From the NCBI GenBank assembly GCA_037893245.1, contig JBAIAA010000650.1, positions 1,319,808-1,383,807 of the forward strand: 64,000 nt of DNA, written 5' to 3'. Every line of letters starts with the position of its first letter. Within the stretch, counting starts at the first letter, position 1. The notes below the pieces were generated by a model that was not told where the DNA came from, ran no database searches, and saw only the letters and a list, made by a program, of their open reading frames with translations. Shown in pieces: positions 1 to 15,395 of this stretch. This stretch comes from Crossaster papposus. Taxonomy: Eukaryota > Echinodermata > Asteroidea > Velatida > Solasteridae. Position numbers and translations under genes: made by a program.

Positions 1-614
1 ATACACAACGTAGAACATGAAATTGCATCAACTGAATGACAAGGTCCACATGAAAAGATCTCTGACAAAAAGGTTGACATTCTATCTATGGCGTTTTATT
101 AAATCAAATTTAAATTGTAGACGCCGGCCATCTAGGCACTGTTGCAAGGGAAACAACTTGGCCTCTCAGCGTGCAAATACCAAGGAAAATGTCCTTTATA
201 TAGCAACCCATGGCATTCAAACTGTGAAAAAGCGAAACAAGTTGTAGATTAACTCCGTTTTCAAGAATTGTTTATGCAAATTGCCCTCCACAAGGCGAAA
301 GGCCACTCGAGGTGTAAGCTACACAGGCAAGTGTGGAAGAACTCACACTAGTGAAACACGACAATCTGATCTCTTCACAGTATGAATAGGGTAATTGGTA
401 TGGGTAACTCATCCACTGCAGTGTGTTAATAATGCATCTACCCATATTAGGCGTTTAAGTGTCATAGCCAAGGCTGGGCTTGAACCCACAACCTGCAGAA
501 CTACCAGCAGACAACGAATTAAATTAGACCACATTAAATTAAATTAGACCACGGCACTTCCACACTGGTTCGTGTAATACAGTTTGACGTTTGTCTTCTC
601 CCCAATGCCAATAG

Positions 615-1775
615 GATGCGAGTTGCCGCCAAGGGCCGATTTCTGCACCATATCTACCCGTCGCAGTTCCTCGACTCGCTGGAATGGCAGGGTAGTCGGT
701 CCAACTGCGGCCCATCTACCTTCCAGGTACACGCAAAACTAGTATTTGACATTTCTGTTGGGCCCTGTTGGATTCAGCAGGCAAGTCATTTTTTAAATCC
801 TGGAAAGCATTCAGATTCGCCAAGTTGAACTCTGTTGGATCCAGCAGCAAACAGATAAATAAGACACAGTTGGATTCTGTTGGCTTTAGCAGGCAGGTCA
901 TTTTATATATTTTACCCAACAACTTGGCGAGTTTGACTATGTTGGATTGAGCAGTAAAGTCATACGAGTAAGTTGGACTCTGTTGGTTTTAGCAGGGAAG
1001 TTCTGGGGAAACATTAGGGGGTTAGGGTTAAAAGAAGTATCGAAACCAATTAAAAGACTGCTTGGATGAGGAACAACGCATACTCTAGATAGTTTAAAGG
1101 AGAAAGAAATCATTTAAAAAAGATATGAAGTCAGAAGTAATTATGTTTACATTAATGCTTCCATGTGTTGACATACAGGTAACAGTGACTGCTGACACCG
1201 ACTGCCGATACATACAATGGCAGAAGAAGGCTCTAGACAAGTTCCTAGACAAGGAGGGCTTCATGAGGGTCGTCTTCGAGACAACGGTGGGCAAAGACAT
1301 CACCACCAAGCTCTACTCCATCAACGAAGAGACAGAGAGCCCTTCCGTGCTCAATGTCAACCAGAGAGCCAACAAGAGTGGCGCTCCGGCGCAGCGCGCC
1401 AGCGTGCCGGAGATAGCCGAGATCTGCCTGCCGGACGAACAAGAGGAAGACCGGGGGCTGCTCTCCCATAAATGGGAACGGGCGCTCTCACTTGATGAAG
1501 AGTTTGCTCTGGGTGCGGTTGGTGGCAGGGGTGGCACCCAGCAGAATCTTGGCGGAATGAATCAATTGGTTGTGCCGAGATCCGGCAGTGTGTCCAGTCT
1601 GCATTCAGTTCGCTCCATGGTGGACATCAGGGCCAGTATTGCGTCCGGGAGAGGAGCCGACGCCACCAACCGGTCCAGCCTGACGCCAGGGGCAGCTGGG
1701 GACAGGTCACCCAAAGTCAGCCGCATGACGTCACACACTAGCGGTACACCAAGCAGTTTGAGAAGGGTTCATTAG
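615..1775 (+). CDS. BVES: Popeye domain-containing protein (BVES/POPDC1-like), last two exons
   Basis: Two coding exons at 615-726 and 1179-1775; the 5' part of the gene lies left of the window. Exon 615-726 follows an acceptor ending AATAG and encodes MRVAAKGRFLHHIYPSQF, matching the middle of the Popeye domain (vertebrate MRV..HFLHNIYP). It joins in phase 0 to a second exon with ADTDCRYIQWQKKAL and VGKDITTKLYSIN, the conserved end of the domain. TAG stops at 1773-1775. Popeye proteins are plasma-membrane proteins that bind cAMP through this cytoplasmic domain. The remaining roughly 150 residues are a Ser/Gly-rich, probably disordered tail, as in BVES. The RSMVDIRASIASG stretch faintly resembles the vertebrate tail, which favours BVES over POPDC2/3. 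The membrane segments and the cAMP-site DSPE-type motif must be upstream; the local counterpart of that motif reads LDSLEW. Confidence 0.88.
764..1005 (+). repeat. Degenerate minisatellite in Popeye-gene intron
   Basis: Four to five diverged units of about 60 bp, each with a core like CTGTTGGATTCAGCAGG followed by CAAGTCATTTT. They sit in the 452-bp intron between the last two coding exons of the Popeye gene. Confidence 0.7.
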
Positions 1776-2214
1776 TGCATGGTATCATCTGCGCATGCGC
1801 AAAACATCGTCCACTCACATCTCGCTATGGTAAATCATCTGCATAATCACGGCCATCTTCCACCAATCAGCTGTTTTTGTGAACGTGTTTTCTGTTTCGT
1901 GTTTCGTGTCATTTTCTTTCAGTTATTATTTTTCATTTATATCATTTTTTTATTAAATATTTTAGTTATAACTTTCATATATTATAGGCCTATTAGCCCA
2001 CAGAAAGCATATCTCATAGATTCCACAAGGATCAAACTAACCAACAAACAATAGCATGTTTACATTTCTGTTGCATCTATGTCATTTCAACACAATATAT
2101 TTTAAAGTAAATTTTGCACCTCATTTCACCAGCAATATAGGAGTCATTACACCTGCAATCAGGGTGGAGGGTTTTCTGGATGAATTCGATTCATTGTTGC
2201 AAATCCGACATTAT

Positions 2215-2345
2215 AGGCAATTCGTATAGTGCACATTGTAAGCAATGACCCAGGCCGGACTCGACCCCACAACCTGCAGCTTTACTCACACATATGGCAA
2301 ATGCAATGCTCAAGGCAACTAGGCCACTGCACATGCACCCTACAC
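2215..2345 (-). repeat. Partial tRNA-derived SINE, family 2
   Basis: On the minus strand this carries a tRNA B-box-like GGTCGAGTCCGGCCTGGG preceded by GCTGCAGGTTGTGG, close to the copies at 12478-12610 and 35595-35925. The A-box half is poorly kept. Confidence 0.55.
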
Positions 2346-3042
2346 AATTGCAGGCATCAGACAATTATTGAAGAATGGATTACAATGACCAAAGAATGTG
2401 GACACAACGCGATTTCAAAAGCTGGAAACTTGACACAAAGAAAGTTTGTTTCCTCCGGTGTAAATGTTGCAAATGTTGAAACTATGTCGCAGTATTTATT
2501 CACCGAAAATATATTCCATCCTTCGCTTGATCCCTGTGTATCTTCTTGTTTTCAACAGAACCGATGCTCATTGAGACCGGATCCAAGAGAAGTAGCTTCC
2601 AGTCCGACCAAGGCCCCTTCCCTCTGACTGACCAAGGGGAAGAACATCACGTCTCATCCGTTTAAGATCAAACAATAACGATAGAGAATCTAGATTGGGA
2701 AGGATCCCTGCCCGATATGGGGCATATGGTACACCCTCTTGTCGCTACACGCTACGCACACTTCCGACTCTTGTTACCCAACACATCCCTAGCCCTAGGT
2801 ACATATCTGAAAGAAATTCCCGAGATTTCAGGAACACAATGACCAACACAAGCGAGGAGTCTCCCTTGCCACATAATTATTACCTCGCTTTATAATGTTG
2901 GGAAGAGGAAAACACTGCCGAAAGACCACTGTCACCAGAAACAATAAAACCTGGACAAATTCATGGTCTATAAAACTTTGCATTCTTACAACCAAAGTTG
3001 CCAGGTGTCGTGGTTCAAAGTGTGCAGCCATGCACTGCACGG

Positions 3043-3080
3043 CGCAGTCGCAGTCGCAGTCGCAGTCGCAGTCGCAATCG
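3043..3080. repeat. GCAGTC hexamer repeat
   Basis: About six tandem copies of a six-base unit (CAGTCG), the last with one change (CAATCG). Simple repeat in intergenic DNA. Confidence 0.9.
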
Positions 3081-4091
3081 CACAATATTAAACCAGAAAC
3101 TATTTTGTATACAAGTATTAAAAGATATTCGAATCCACACGTACGACGTCCACAATACTAATTTACTGGTACTCTATTTTTACTACATGTACATGTACTG
3201 AGAACACACTCATTCCGAGCCACATCATCAATACGTGAAACAGGAGAACAAATTCCTTTTATCAAAGTAAATATTGCGTTGTCACAAAGATGGTTTTAAA
3301 TCAGAAAATTAGGTGGAACGGCACCTCAACACGCAGCATTAATTAATATAAAATAAACAACTGAGGGCGCTCTTGTACTTCAACGGAACGCTTTTACACT
3401 TTGCACATTTGAATTACCACGATCCTAGCTAGTAATTAAGGGCAATGCGGCTATGTTTAGCTTTATGTTTGAAAGCTGTAAAACTGCCATACACTTGTTG
3501 CTTTGTGTTTTTATTTAATGAAAAAATTGTTATTGTCTCAAATATGTATTATTCTCACTTTTTGTTTCATCACTTGCACTTAAAAGAATGAGGTTTGTTC
3601 AAAAAAGGGATTGTTTTTATATTGATAAACAAGTAACATTTTAAAATTATAATTGTGTTTTTTTTAATTTATAATTGAGCAGTCGAATAAAACCAATGTC
3701 AGTTGCCATAGACTCTTCTGAAAAATTTTCAGGTTTTTGGTTAATTTATTCTTTGATATGATGTATATACATGTAGGCCCCTATAATGAGCATTAATTTT
3801 ATTTAATGAAACGCAAATTTCACCTTTGACAGGGATTTAAAAAAATTGTTGTTTACACTTAAATAATCACATTTCTAAAAGTCATTTCACCCAAAATGGT
3901 GTAAAAGATAGTGAATAAACCTTCAATAATTATGTTTTTCCTAAAAGTATATAGACCTACTACAGTGTACTAGTACTAGTTTTATGGACTGAAGAACATA
4001 CATGTATTTCATAAAACAATGTACATGTACAACTTCAATACAATATTCCTGTTTAGTCGTCATGTAACATTACAGAAATGTATAGTTGACT

Positions 4092-4325
4092 GGGGCTAAT
4101 TTCATGGAACTGCTAAGCGGTAACAATTTGCTTAGCATGAACATTCTTCCTTGACCAAAACTGTTTCAAAATGTCCAGGTGTTTGTATTACTGGTATTCA
4201 GCCGTTTTTTTGCTTAGCATTAAAAAGCACATGAATTTTTGGCTAGTAAACTGATTTGACTGACCAAGATTTGTTGCGAGGCTAAGCACATTTTTGTGCT
4301 TAGCAGCTCCATGAAATTGACCCTA
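4092..4325. repeat. Family A palindromic element (MITE-like)
   Basis: About 230 bp bounded by inverted ends: left GGGGCTAATTTCATGGAACT, right GCAGCTCCATGAAATTGACC. Inside are repeated GCTTAGCA / TGCTAAGC words, TTTTTGGCTAGTAA and TGGTATTCAGC. The same structure recurs at 15024-15237, 24770-25014, 32484-32792, 47890-48172, 52363-52500 and 62120-62282. No open reading frame, so a non-autonomous element. Confidence 0.75.
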
Positions 4326-5654
4326 GGTCACAACATTGTAAGTAATATAGCCACACACCAGCAAAAATATGGGGCCAACTTTGGGGACAAATTAGGTATT
4401 AGCGAAGTCGACTTGGAACTTACCTGGCTTTGTCGTCAGCTGGAAGCTTGATGAGAGGTCAAAGTAACCATGTTGACATGCCATTGTCCTACGGTTCACA
4501 CCGTGTTGAGGGCAGATAGATGAATTGGCAAACAGCTCCAGAAAAGGGAATTTATTCCCATATATCCATGCAATTCGCAAAAACAATTCAGTTGTATACA
4601 AGTGCGACGTCACTGAACCTGTGCCGACAGTAGTCTGACGTTTTACTTGTGTATGCTAATGTTACCATTCCCGATGTTAGTAACCGGTAATTCTTAGTAA
4701 CCTGCCATGTACGTTACTATTTATTTAGTACAAGCTTGTTCAACGACGACGACCAATGTTCGCCGAATTTCTCGTTCCTTATATCTAATTCCAACGACGT
4801 GAAGCATGCACAACCGACTTGGTATGATGTACTTGTGCGCTGTCTAGTCCTAAACGGAAACGTGTCCCGCCTAATGGTCTAATTCTGTTGCAGACGAAAC
4901 GTGTTTTAATTTCGCAACAATAATGCACACAACATACATACAATGAATGCATGCGAGCTCTCGCCCTTCAAATAATGGCGCCTTTTGTCACTGCGCAAGT
5001 GCGCATGACCAAACGATATGCGGACTTTATAATGAACACCTTTTACATCTTTCAGTAATATTTTGTTCTTGATTTTAACTAATGCAGTGAGTTATGGTAG
5101 TATTTTTTTTAAATACATAACAATTATTAAAAAGATGACTGAAGGAATAGTTTCGACGTCTTTTCACGATTAAAACACTTCAAAGCAACTCCCTAAATAG
5201 TTTTTTTGTTGAAGTAGTCGTATATGCGCTCGCAGGTCAGCGGTACGGTAGGGGGGCGTGGTGGTTCATCATGTGACACTTGATGGCGCTATAAAGACAA
5301 CAACAACAGCTTCCATGAACTGAAGTAAGTAAGTCTAACGTGTTTGGTGGGTTTGTCGTATCCAGTACAACTTACAATTAAATAGGGCTGTCTATGTTAA
5401 TTGATCTTTTTAAACACCTGTTTCGTTAGCTGCGCTGGTACGTTTATAATAAGACAGATGTTAAAAAAGATCCATGTTACAGCCCCTATGACGCAACTTT
5501 CGTGAACTTATCAATATCAATTCCCTCCTAGAAAAAGTTCATGTCATCCAGATTATAATAATTATGCATGAACTCTGTATGGACTTTGTATTGTGTGGTT
5601 GTATCAAAGATACTGCCTATATCATGCCATTATATGCTTATAGGGACACTGCCC

Positions 5655-5945
5655 CGTTTTCAGGTTGGCATAGCCATAGCGGTTCTTTCCTCGCCTTTCA
5701 CCACTATGACCCGGGTTCGAACCCTGCCTGGGCCAATATGTGGATTGGGTTTTCAGTCCCTGCTTGATTTTTCCCCAGAATATTCTGCCGGGGTTTTCCT
5801 CCCACCTCTAAAACTGTACCTTCTTCTCATTGTCTTCTCTCAACAGGTTTCTTGAGTGCAGGCTTGCGATCTACAGTGCCTAGAGCGCTTTTGAGGGATC
5901 CTTGGTTTTATTACCAGAAAGAATTAATAATAATAATAAATAATT
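5655..5945 (+). repeat. tRNA-derived SINE, family 1, next to BDH2 exon 1
   Basis: Contains a perfect tRNA B-box-like GGTTCGAACCC near 5714, then CTGCCTGGGCCAATATGTGG, a body with GGGTTTTCCTCCCACCTCTA, and a 3' tail TTTATTACCAGAAAG followed by (TAA)n. A second copy at 43965-44172 shares the body and tail. The (TAA)n tail ends only about 20 bp before the BDH2 start codon. Confidence 0.8.
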
Positions 5946-5964
5946 AAAGGAAGAAGCAGTCGAC

Positions 5965-9610
<3,646 letters not shown>

Positions 9611-10950
9611 GGTTGTTCTCCCTCAATCTTCTTTCATGGAATTGCGTTTGAGTCTGTCGTATCTTATGTACGCCTTCCAATTGTGACAGATCTAAATGAA
9701 TAATCAACCTAACGGATGTAATAATGTTTATCATTTATTGTATTCTTGTTTTTCTGTCTAAATTGTAAAAGTTTATGTTGGCCAATTTATTATGTCATAG
9801 GTAGATATGGTACAATCTCTACTACCACCACCCCTCTTTAAAAAAAAAATATTTAGCTATTATATCCAATAAATAAGAATGAAAAAACAACTAGCGCCAC
9901 TATCGTGTCAACAACCAATTTTTACTTGTACCAATTTTCCCGTAAATTACTGAAATATATATGTCCAATAAAAACAATTTTGGTCCTTTATACATGTAGT
10001 TTTGGCTACTGGTGGAGACACACACTCTTGAATTACCTAATGACAGAGGATCAACCATTGTGTTCCCCTTTTGTTGCTCTCCTATAACCTAACCCATTTT
10101 ACCTAACGCTTATCCTAACAACTGAGCACAAAGAAACTGACGTCCGAGGACTCTTTGTTCCCTTTTGTGTTTCGATCCTCGGTCGTAATACAATGCAAGA
10201 CCACGATACACTTGGCTTTGTAAAAATAGACAATTATGAGAAATGTAACGTTAGGTTAATAGGATTAGGCGTTATTAAGGTTAGGATTTGTGTGTGTGTG
10301 TGCACAAGTGAATGGGATTGTCTTCCAGAGGGAGCATAATTTCCTCTAATTTTAGTGAAGTGAAAAGTTCACATTTACAGCATTATTGTGGACCTATTTT
10401 ATTAAAATCTGTACAACACCTGAAAATTGAATATGTGACCCACTCTGCAAAAATGAGTCTGATGTGTTAAAAATGTTTTTTTCAATTGTACAGTTGGTCA
10501 TGAAAAGCAGGAAATAAGCTTTCATTTGATATATGGCACAACGCTGTAGTGTAATGCATATAGTCTTTTACAATTTTAGGAAATTTGCTTTTTCTCAGTT
10601 ATACTCAAAATGTCTTTGAGAGAAATGAAGATTTACAATTGTAGTGCTTCATCAGATGCTATGGTAAGAGAATGAAAAAACCTGTATTTATTTTAATTTA
10701 GGGATCAAAACAATCTTTTCAATCGATCAGATCTGAAAATATAGGTGTTGGAGAAACCAAAATGCCTTAAAACTAAAATATTATTTGTTTAAAAAAAAAT
10801 CACCTCCGAGACAATAAACAGCCCTTTACATAAAAATGTATTTTCCGACATCAGACTCATTTTTGCAGAGCGGGTCACCATATTGTAATGGATTGGCAAG
10901 TGCACCATTGTTGGGGATTGTTTACCCCGTTTGTTTTTTTTCTACCGTCG
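9611..10950. other. Intergenic region between convergent BDH2 and PDXK
   Basis: Holds the BDH2 3' UTR (AATAAA at 9868) and the 3' flank of the minus-strand pyridoxal kinase gene. A short (TG)n run lies near 10292. A palindromic pair, TGACCCACTCTGCAAAAATG at about 10436 and its inverse CATTTTTGCAGAGCGGGTCA at about 10858, brackets 440 bp and may mark an old element. No further gene seen. Confidence 0.45.
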
Positions 10951-13748
10951 TTAGAACTGAAGCGGCTCGGCCTTGATGCACATCTCTGGGTCCTCTAAGT
11001 CAGCTTTGCTTTGAACCATTCGCAGCTCTCGCTGCGAGGGAGTGGGCTTGCGTCCCGGACCCGCAAGTTCTGTCAAGAGAACGAATGTTTGCACTGATTT
11101 AACCGATTCAGCCGCTTTGATTTTTGTGATTTTTGTTTATTTTGCTGATTTTGTTGGTTCCACAGATTTCTCTTTTTACCAAGTTATTTTATAGGTATTA
11201 TGAATATCTACCTTGTGCACTTTGAAGGGTTCTCTTTAATACGGCCTGCATACCGGATAGTGTCTTCTCTAATGCAAGCTGTGGACAGATCAGAGTAAAT
11301 AAAAGTATCATTTTGGAACAGATTGAAATAAAAAAGCTTAAACACATTGCCCGGGCCAAGTCGCTTGATTTTTTCACACGAACCTTGATCAGAGACGGGT
11401 TCAGGCCAGCATCTGTGGGTAGCACACCCTGATATTTCCAGCCTCGATATTGATCGATATTGATATTTCCGTCATTTATTTTCAATTAAAAAAAACCACC
11501 CACCTGCAAGTTGTCGTGGTACTTGTGCGACCACACCAGAAGAAGAGCTGAGAAAAGATCGCCAGTCCCGGTGAACTGACAGTCAAACGCTGGGTACTCA
11601 ACGCGACAGCCTGTCCTCTTGCCATCTAAACATAAAAATAAACATTTTCGTTTAAAAAACAGATTAAACTATAGAAAACGATATAACAAAATTGCTGTTG
11701 TGTAATATGACTTTTTTTACAGGTGCTAAACATCCCCTGGGCCCTTTTATCTACGAGCCATTCTCAATCCTACAAAATCCCCATAAGACCAGTTCATATA
11801 CATTTGATTTTTCCTTAATCCTCCAAAATCAACAGTTATTTCTAGCATTTGTTCAGTGGAGAGGTGACCACTGCCTCAATCCTTCAAAATCCTCATTTAA
11901 TCAATACCATGGGTTGAGTCAGTGTCAATGACATTTAGAAGAAATGTGGGTGGTATCGGGCATAATGAAGGGTTGCATTATGCTTGGCTGAACATAAAGA
12001 ATGCTGGATAAAGGCCTGCAACCTTGACCCAATGCATCCTTCAAAATCAACTGTCACTTGTTGCCATTCATCCTCAATCCTCAAAAACTGCAATGAGGAT
12101 TTTAGAGGATAGTGGAGGGTAAGGAAAGGGTTAAAATATAATATCCCACATCACACCAGTCAACAATTGTTAACGGACACAGATTAGAGACTTGCCTATA
12201 ACTGTTGTGCCATACGATATTAAAGTGTCCGAGCCTGTGGACATACTGCTCAGTATTACAGTCTTGATACCCTTGTCGTGTAAAATCTGCATAGCTTTTA
12301 ACGCACTCTGCTCATTGGTTATCTTCTGACCACTCAGTAGCCTGGAAAGAGAAAGAACATTCAAAATATTGAGTAGGTCCGCACTCATTCTACACGTCGT
12401 CCTATTGGCCATTGTCTGGCCAATCAGCAGCCTTGAAATGAGAAGCCATAAGACCACAGGTTGGAAATATTACCGGTATAATTCTGCAGGTTGTGGGTTC
12501 GAGTCCAGCCTGGGGTTATGGTACATGTGCCCTTGAGCAAGGTATTTTGTCACTCGTTGCTTCTCTCCACTTAGGACTAATTGGGTATCTTTACGATATC
12601 TGCGCTAAACAAACACTCATTATTGATTGGTCCCTTACTCTGCCTCAAACTGGTTTGGCGTAATCATATTGGCCAATGGCAGGAGGTCGTCCCTGTAGAT
12701 GGGCAGCAGTTCCTCAGGAACATAGAACTTGCCGTTGTCCCCCATTACGGGATCGCACACGTAGATGATGTTGGGATTTTTCTCGCGTAGTTCCTTCACC
12801 ACCTCGATGACTTCTCGCAGGAAAGACTTGGACCCAACATACCCTGAGGTAAGAATGGTATAGTTCAGTTAAAAACTAATTTCAATGAATCAAATTTTGT
12901 TTAAACAATTGTAACAAGTATGAAAACCATTTGCCAAGTAAAAAAACCAAAATTATCCCAGCCAAACTCAATATCCAATCAAGTGGTTTACTGCTAGTGC
13001 TAAGCAGTATTTTCTGATTTGCACCTTTTATGAATTTAGGCCCCAAGTATTTGTGCCTCTGGGTCGACAAAGAAATATGTTTCCAGTGAGGACGCTCTGT
13101 GCAAACTCTCTATACCTGTGAGGAGATGTGAGTAATGGTTGATGTCGTTTGCTTTTAGTCCGTCGGACAACGACCGCAGCTCACTCGCATTCAACACCTG
13201 GCCCTGGAAAACCTTGTACCCAGTGTGACTGCACAACTGGACAGAGTTAATGGTGTCAACCTCGTACCCATGCACCTGACAAAAAATGGAAGAACGACTA
13301 AATTCCATGAACAAAATAGTACATTTTAGATTGGTTAGGGAAAGGGCCTAGGCTAGTAGTACTCTGTGACTACTGTGAGGGAAAAAAAAGTAGGCCCAAA
13401 ATATTTAAAAAAACAATTCTTTATATATAAAACCATCATGTTTTCTTCAAAATGTTGCAATTGTTTACAATTAATTCGGCCTACAAATATTAAAGCTCAT
13501 TGATGATAATTAAAGTGAGTACTGTCGCATCTAAACTCTTTTCTCCCCCCCCCCCCCCCCCCCCCTTACCACGGAGAATAACAGGCCCCAAATATCATCC
13601 CCCCTAAAAAAAAACCGCTGTAATTCTGCACAGGGCGCAAGAGGATATTTACCTGCATTGGGAATGTTGCCGACTTATTTCCAACGTATCCGGACACCAC
13701 ATGGCTCTGTATTGAAAGGACTCTGCGCTCTGGTTGTACATTTGCCAT
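10951..13748 (-). CDS. PDXK: Pyridoxal kinase (complete, 7 exons)
   Basis: Minus-strand exons in order: 13748-13653, 13275-13116, 12843-12639, 12341-12196, 11625-11504, 11278-11212, 11069-10951. Phases agree and give 304 residues (human 312). The enzyme phosphorylates pyridoxal, pyridoxine and pyridoxamine with ATP in the cytosol (vitamin B6 salvage). Diagnostic stretches: [19 protein letters not shown] at the N-terminus, VNSVQ/SHTGY counterparts [34 protein letters not shown], and the ribokinase-fold anion hole and catalytic Asp in [13 protein letters not shown]. The C-terminus [16 protein letters not shown] matches the human tail. Exon 4 ends with a GC donor (ATAG/GCAAGT); the other introns are GT-AG. 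A family 2 SINE lies in intron 3. The ATG at 13748 aligns with the family start. Confidence 0.96.
12478..12610 (+). repeat. tRNA-derived SINE, family 2 (in PDXK intron 3)
   Basis: Contains TTCTGCAGGTTGTGGGTTCG and the B-box GGTTCGAGTCC, followed by AGCCTGGGGTTATGGTACAT, CCCTTGAGCAAGGTATTTTG and TTGCTTCTCTCCACTTAGGA. The 35595-35925 copy matches this in the opposite orientation. Confidence 0.75.
13545..13565 (+). repeat. Poly(C) tract, 21 bp
   Basis: Uninterrupted run of C in PDXK intron 1. One of eight long C or G runs in the window. Confidence 0.95.
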
Positions 13749-14781
13749 AATTTCGAACTGTTTAGTTTAATACTGATGGAACATATGTCGATAAAACAAA
13801 TCAACCGGTGTTTGGTTATCAATAAATACACGTGATACGTAAATCCATACTTGTCTGGTTCCTTTGAATTTGCTGTTGACAACACCTGGCTGTGTGTGAG
13901 TAGACTGGTATACGCCGTTTTGGAAGGGCGCCACCATCAAATCGCCAGTTTCTTCTGGGTGGGCGGGGCCGAAGGATTTATTATTATATTCTGCTTTTAA
14001 TTGTCCCAGACCCAAACTCAAATGTTTAGTCAACCCATGTGTTACTAGTTGTAGATATCCAGCAGTTTTTATCTAATCTTTTTAAAACTTACAATTTCTG
14101 TTAGCTTCCATCAAGTTCCACAAAAACAAAATGATTGACAGTGATAAAAGCATTCAAAATCTATTTACATGTGTGATACATTTAATTTCCAACAAAACTC
14201 TTACTTTCTGTTGCAACCTTCCAAACAGAAATCCAAATTGCAATTTTGGAAAGAAAACAAAAATCTTAAAAATAAAATTTTAATTAAAAAGCACTTGCTA
14301 AGAACGGCTTAAGCAGAGGCTACAATACACAGTAATGTATGTACACTTGGACAAAAAGCATCCCTAAGTTATTGTTCTTTCACTGTGACTGAACTTGCGA
14401 AGGACTCGACTACATCTCAAGGTGAACGAATCTAACATATTGTTGTTTTTTGCAAAGATCAACTGAAAGAAAAATGTTTCTGAATTTTCAGCTGTAATAT
14501 GAACACACTCATTGGAAGAGCTTCAGAAAACAAAATAACCTGTTCCAACAAAATGAATGTAAAGTCAGACCTTTTAAGAATTTAGATATTTATATATACA
14601 ATGTATGTGCTATATACATTGCTGAACAATGTGCCTAAAATATAATCACACTTCTACATTCTTAGTGCATGTGACTGCTAAGGCAGTGGGTTTTTTTCTG
14701 TAGTAATTTTAACCCTCCGTTGTCATCTCCGAAGTAAATATTGTGCCTTTATTTCCATTTTTTCTTTTTCTGAAGTTTGAA
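13749..14781. other. Between PDXK start and PCNP stop
   Basis: PDXK 5' flank and PCNP 3' UTR. Open stretches around 13767-14033 on the minus strand show no family resemblance. AT-rich beyond 14050. The PDXK promoter is probably at 13750-14000, where GC content is higher (GGGTGGGCGGGGCCGAAGG near 13956, a GC-box). Confidence 0.45.
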
Positions 14782-15360
14782 TCACTTTTTGTCCTTATCC
14801 GGATCAGGAACCTCGTCATCAACATCCTTCTTCCAGACCCGAGCGTGATCGTTGAAGCCAAACTTGGACTTGTTGAAAGAGTTGGGGCCTGCTGAGGTGG
14901 GCGTGTCCCTAGGAAGATATTGGAACAGAAAAGTGTTCGGTCCTTTGACTGACTGACTGACTGACTAACTGACTTTAGATACATATGAAGCGAGACATAA
15001 GGCAGAAGGAACCCTCCCTTCCAGGGGCCAATTTCATCAAATGTGTAAGCACCAAAATTTGCTCAGCATAAAACAAAAAAATCCTTTAAAAAAACAGGGT
15101 TAGAAACCAAAATTTTAGTGGACATTTATTGTTTGTGACTGGTATTTAGGTGGTTTTTGCTTTGAGTGAAAAGCAATGGAGTTTTGGCAAATAACCTGTT
15201 TTTACCAAGTAAGGCAAGTTTTATGAAATTGGCCATAGCCCCAAGCAGCTATTTTACAACTGTTTTTACAAAGATGATTTAGACCATCCCTCCCTTTTTT
15301 TGTGTGCCAAAGTCTTTGCGAGACCCCTCCCCTTCACAAAAGTCAGGATTCGCTACTACA

Positions 15361-15395
<35 letters not shown>

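Larger units (their letters stand above)
1776..5640. other. Intergenic region, Popeye 3' flank to BDH2 promoter
   Basis: No convincing coding exon is seen. The stretch holds the presumed Popeye 3' UTR (AT-rich after 1900), a partial tRNA-derived SINE near 2215-2345, a GCAGTC hexamer repeat at 3043-3080 and a palindromic element at 4092-4325. From about 4740 to 5330 CpG becomes more frequent. An NRF1-like sequence TGCGCAAGTGCGCAT lies near 4994 and a possible 5' UTR donor (GAA/GTAAGTAAG) near 5318, so the BDH2 promoter probably lies here. A minus-strand open stretch at 4392-4613 ends in a good donor (AG/GTAAGT) and could be a divergent non-coding exon; I do not call it a gene. Confidence 0.5.
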
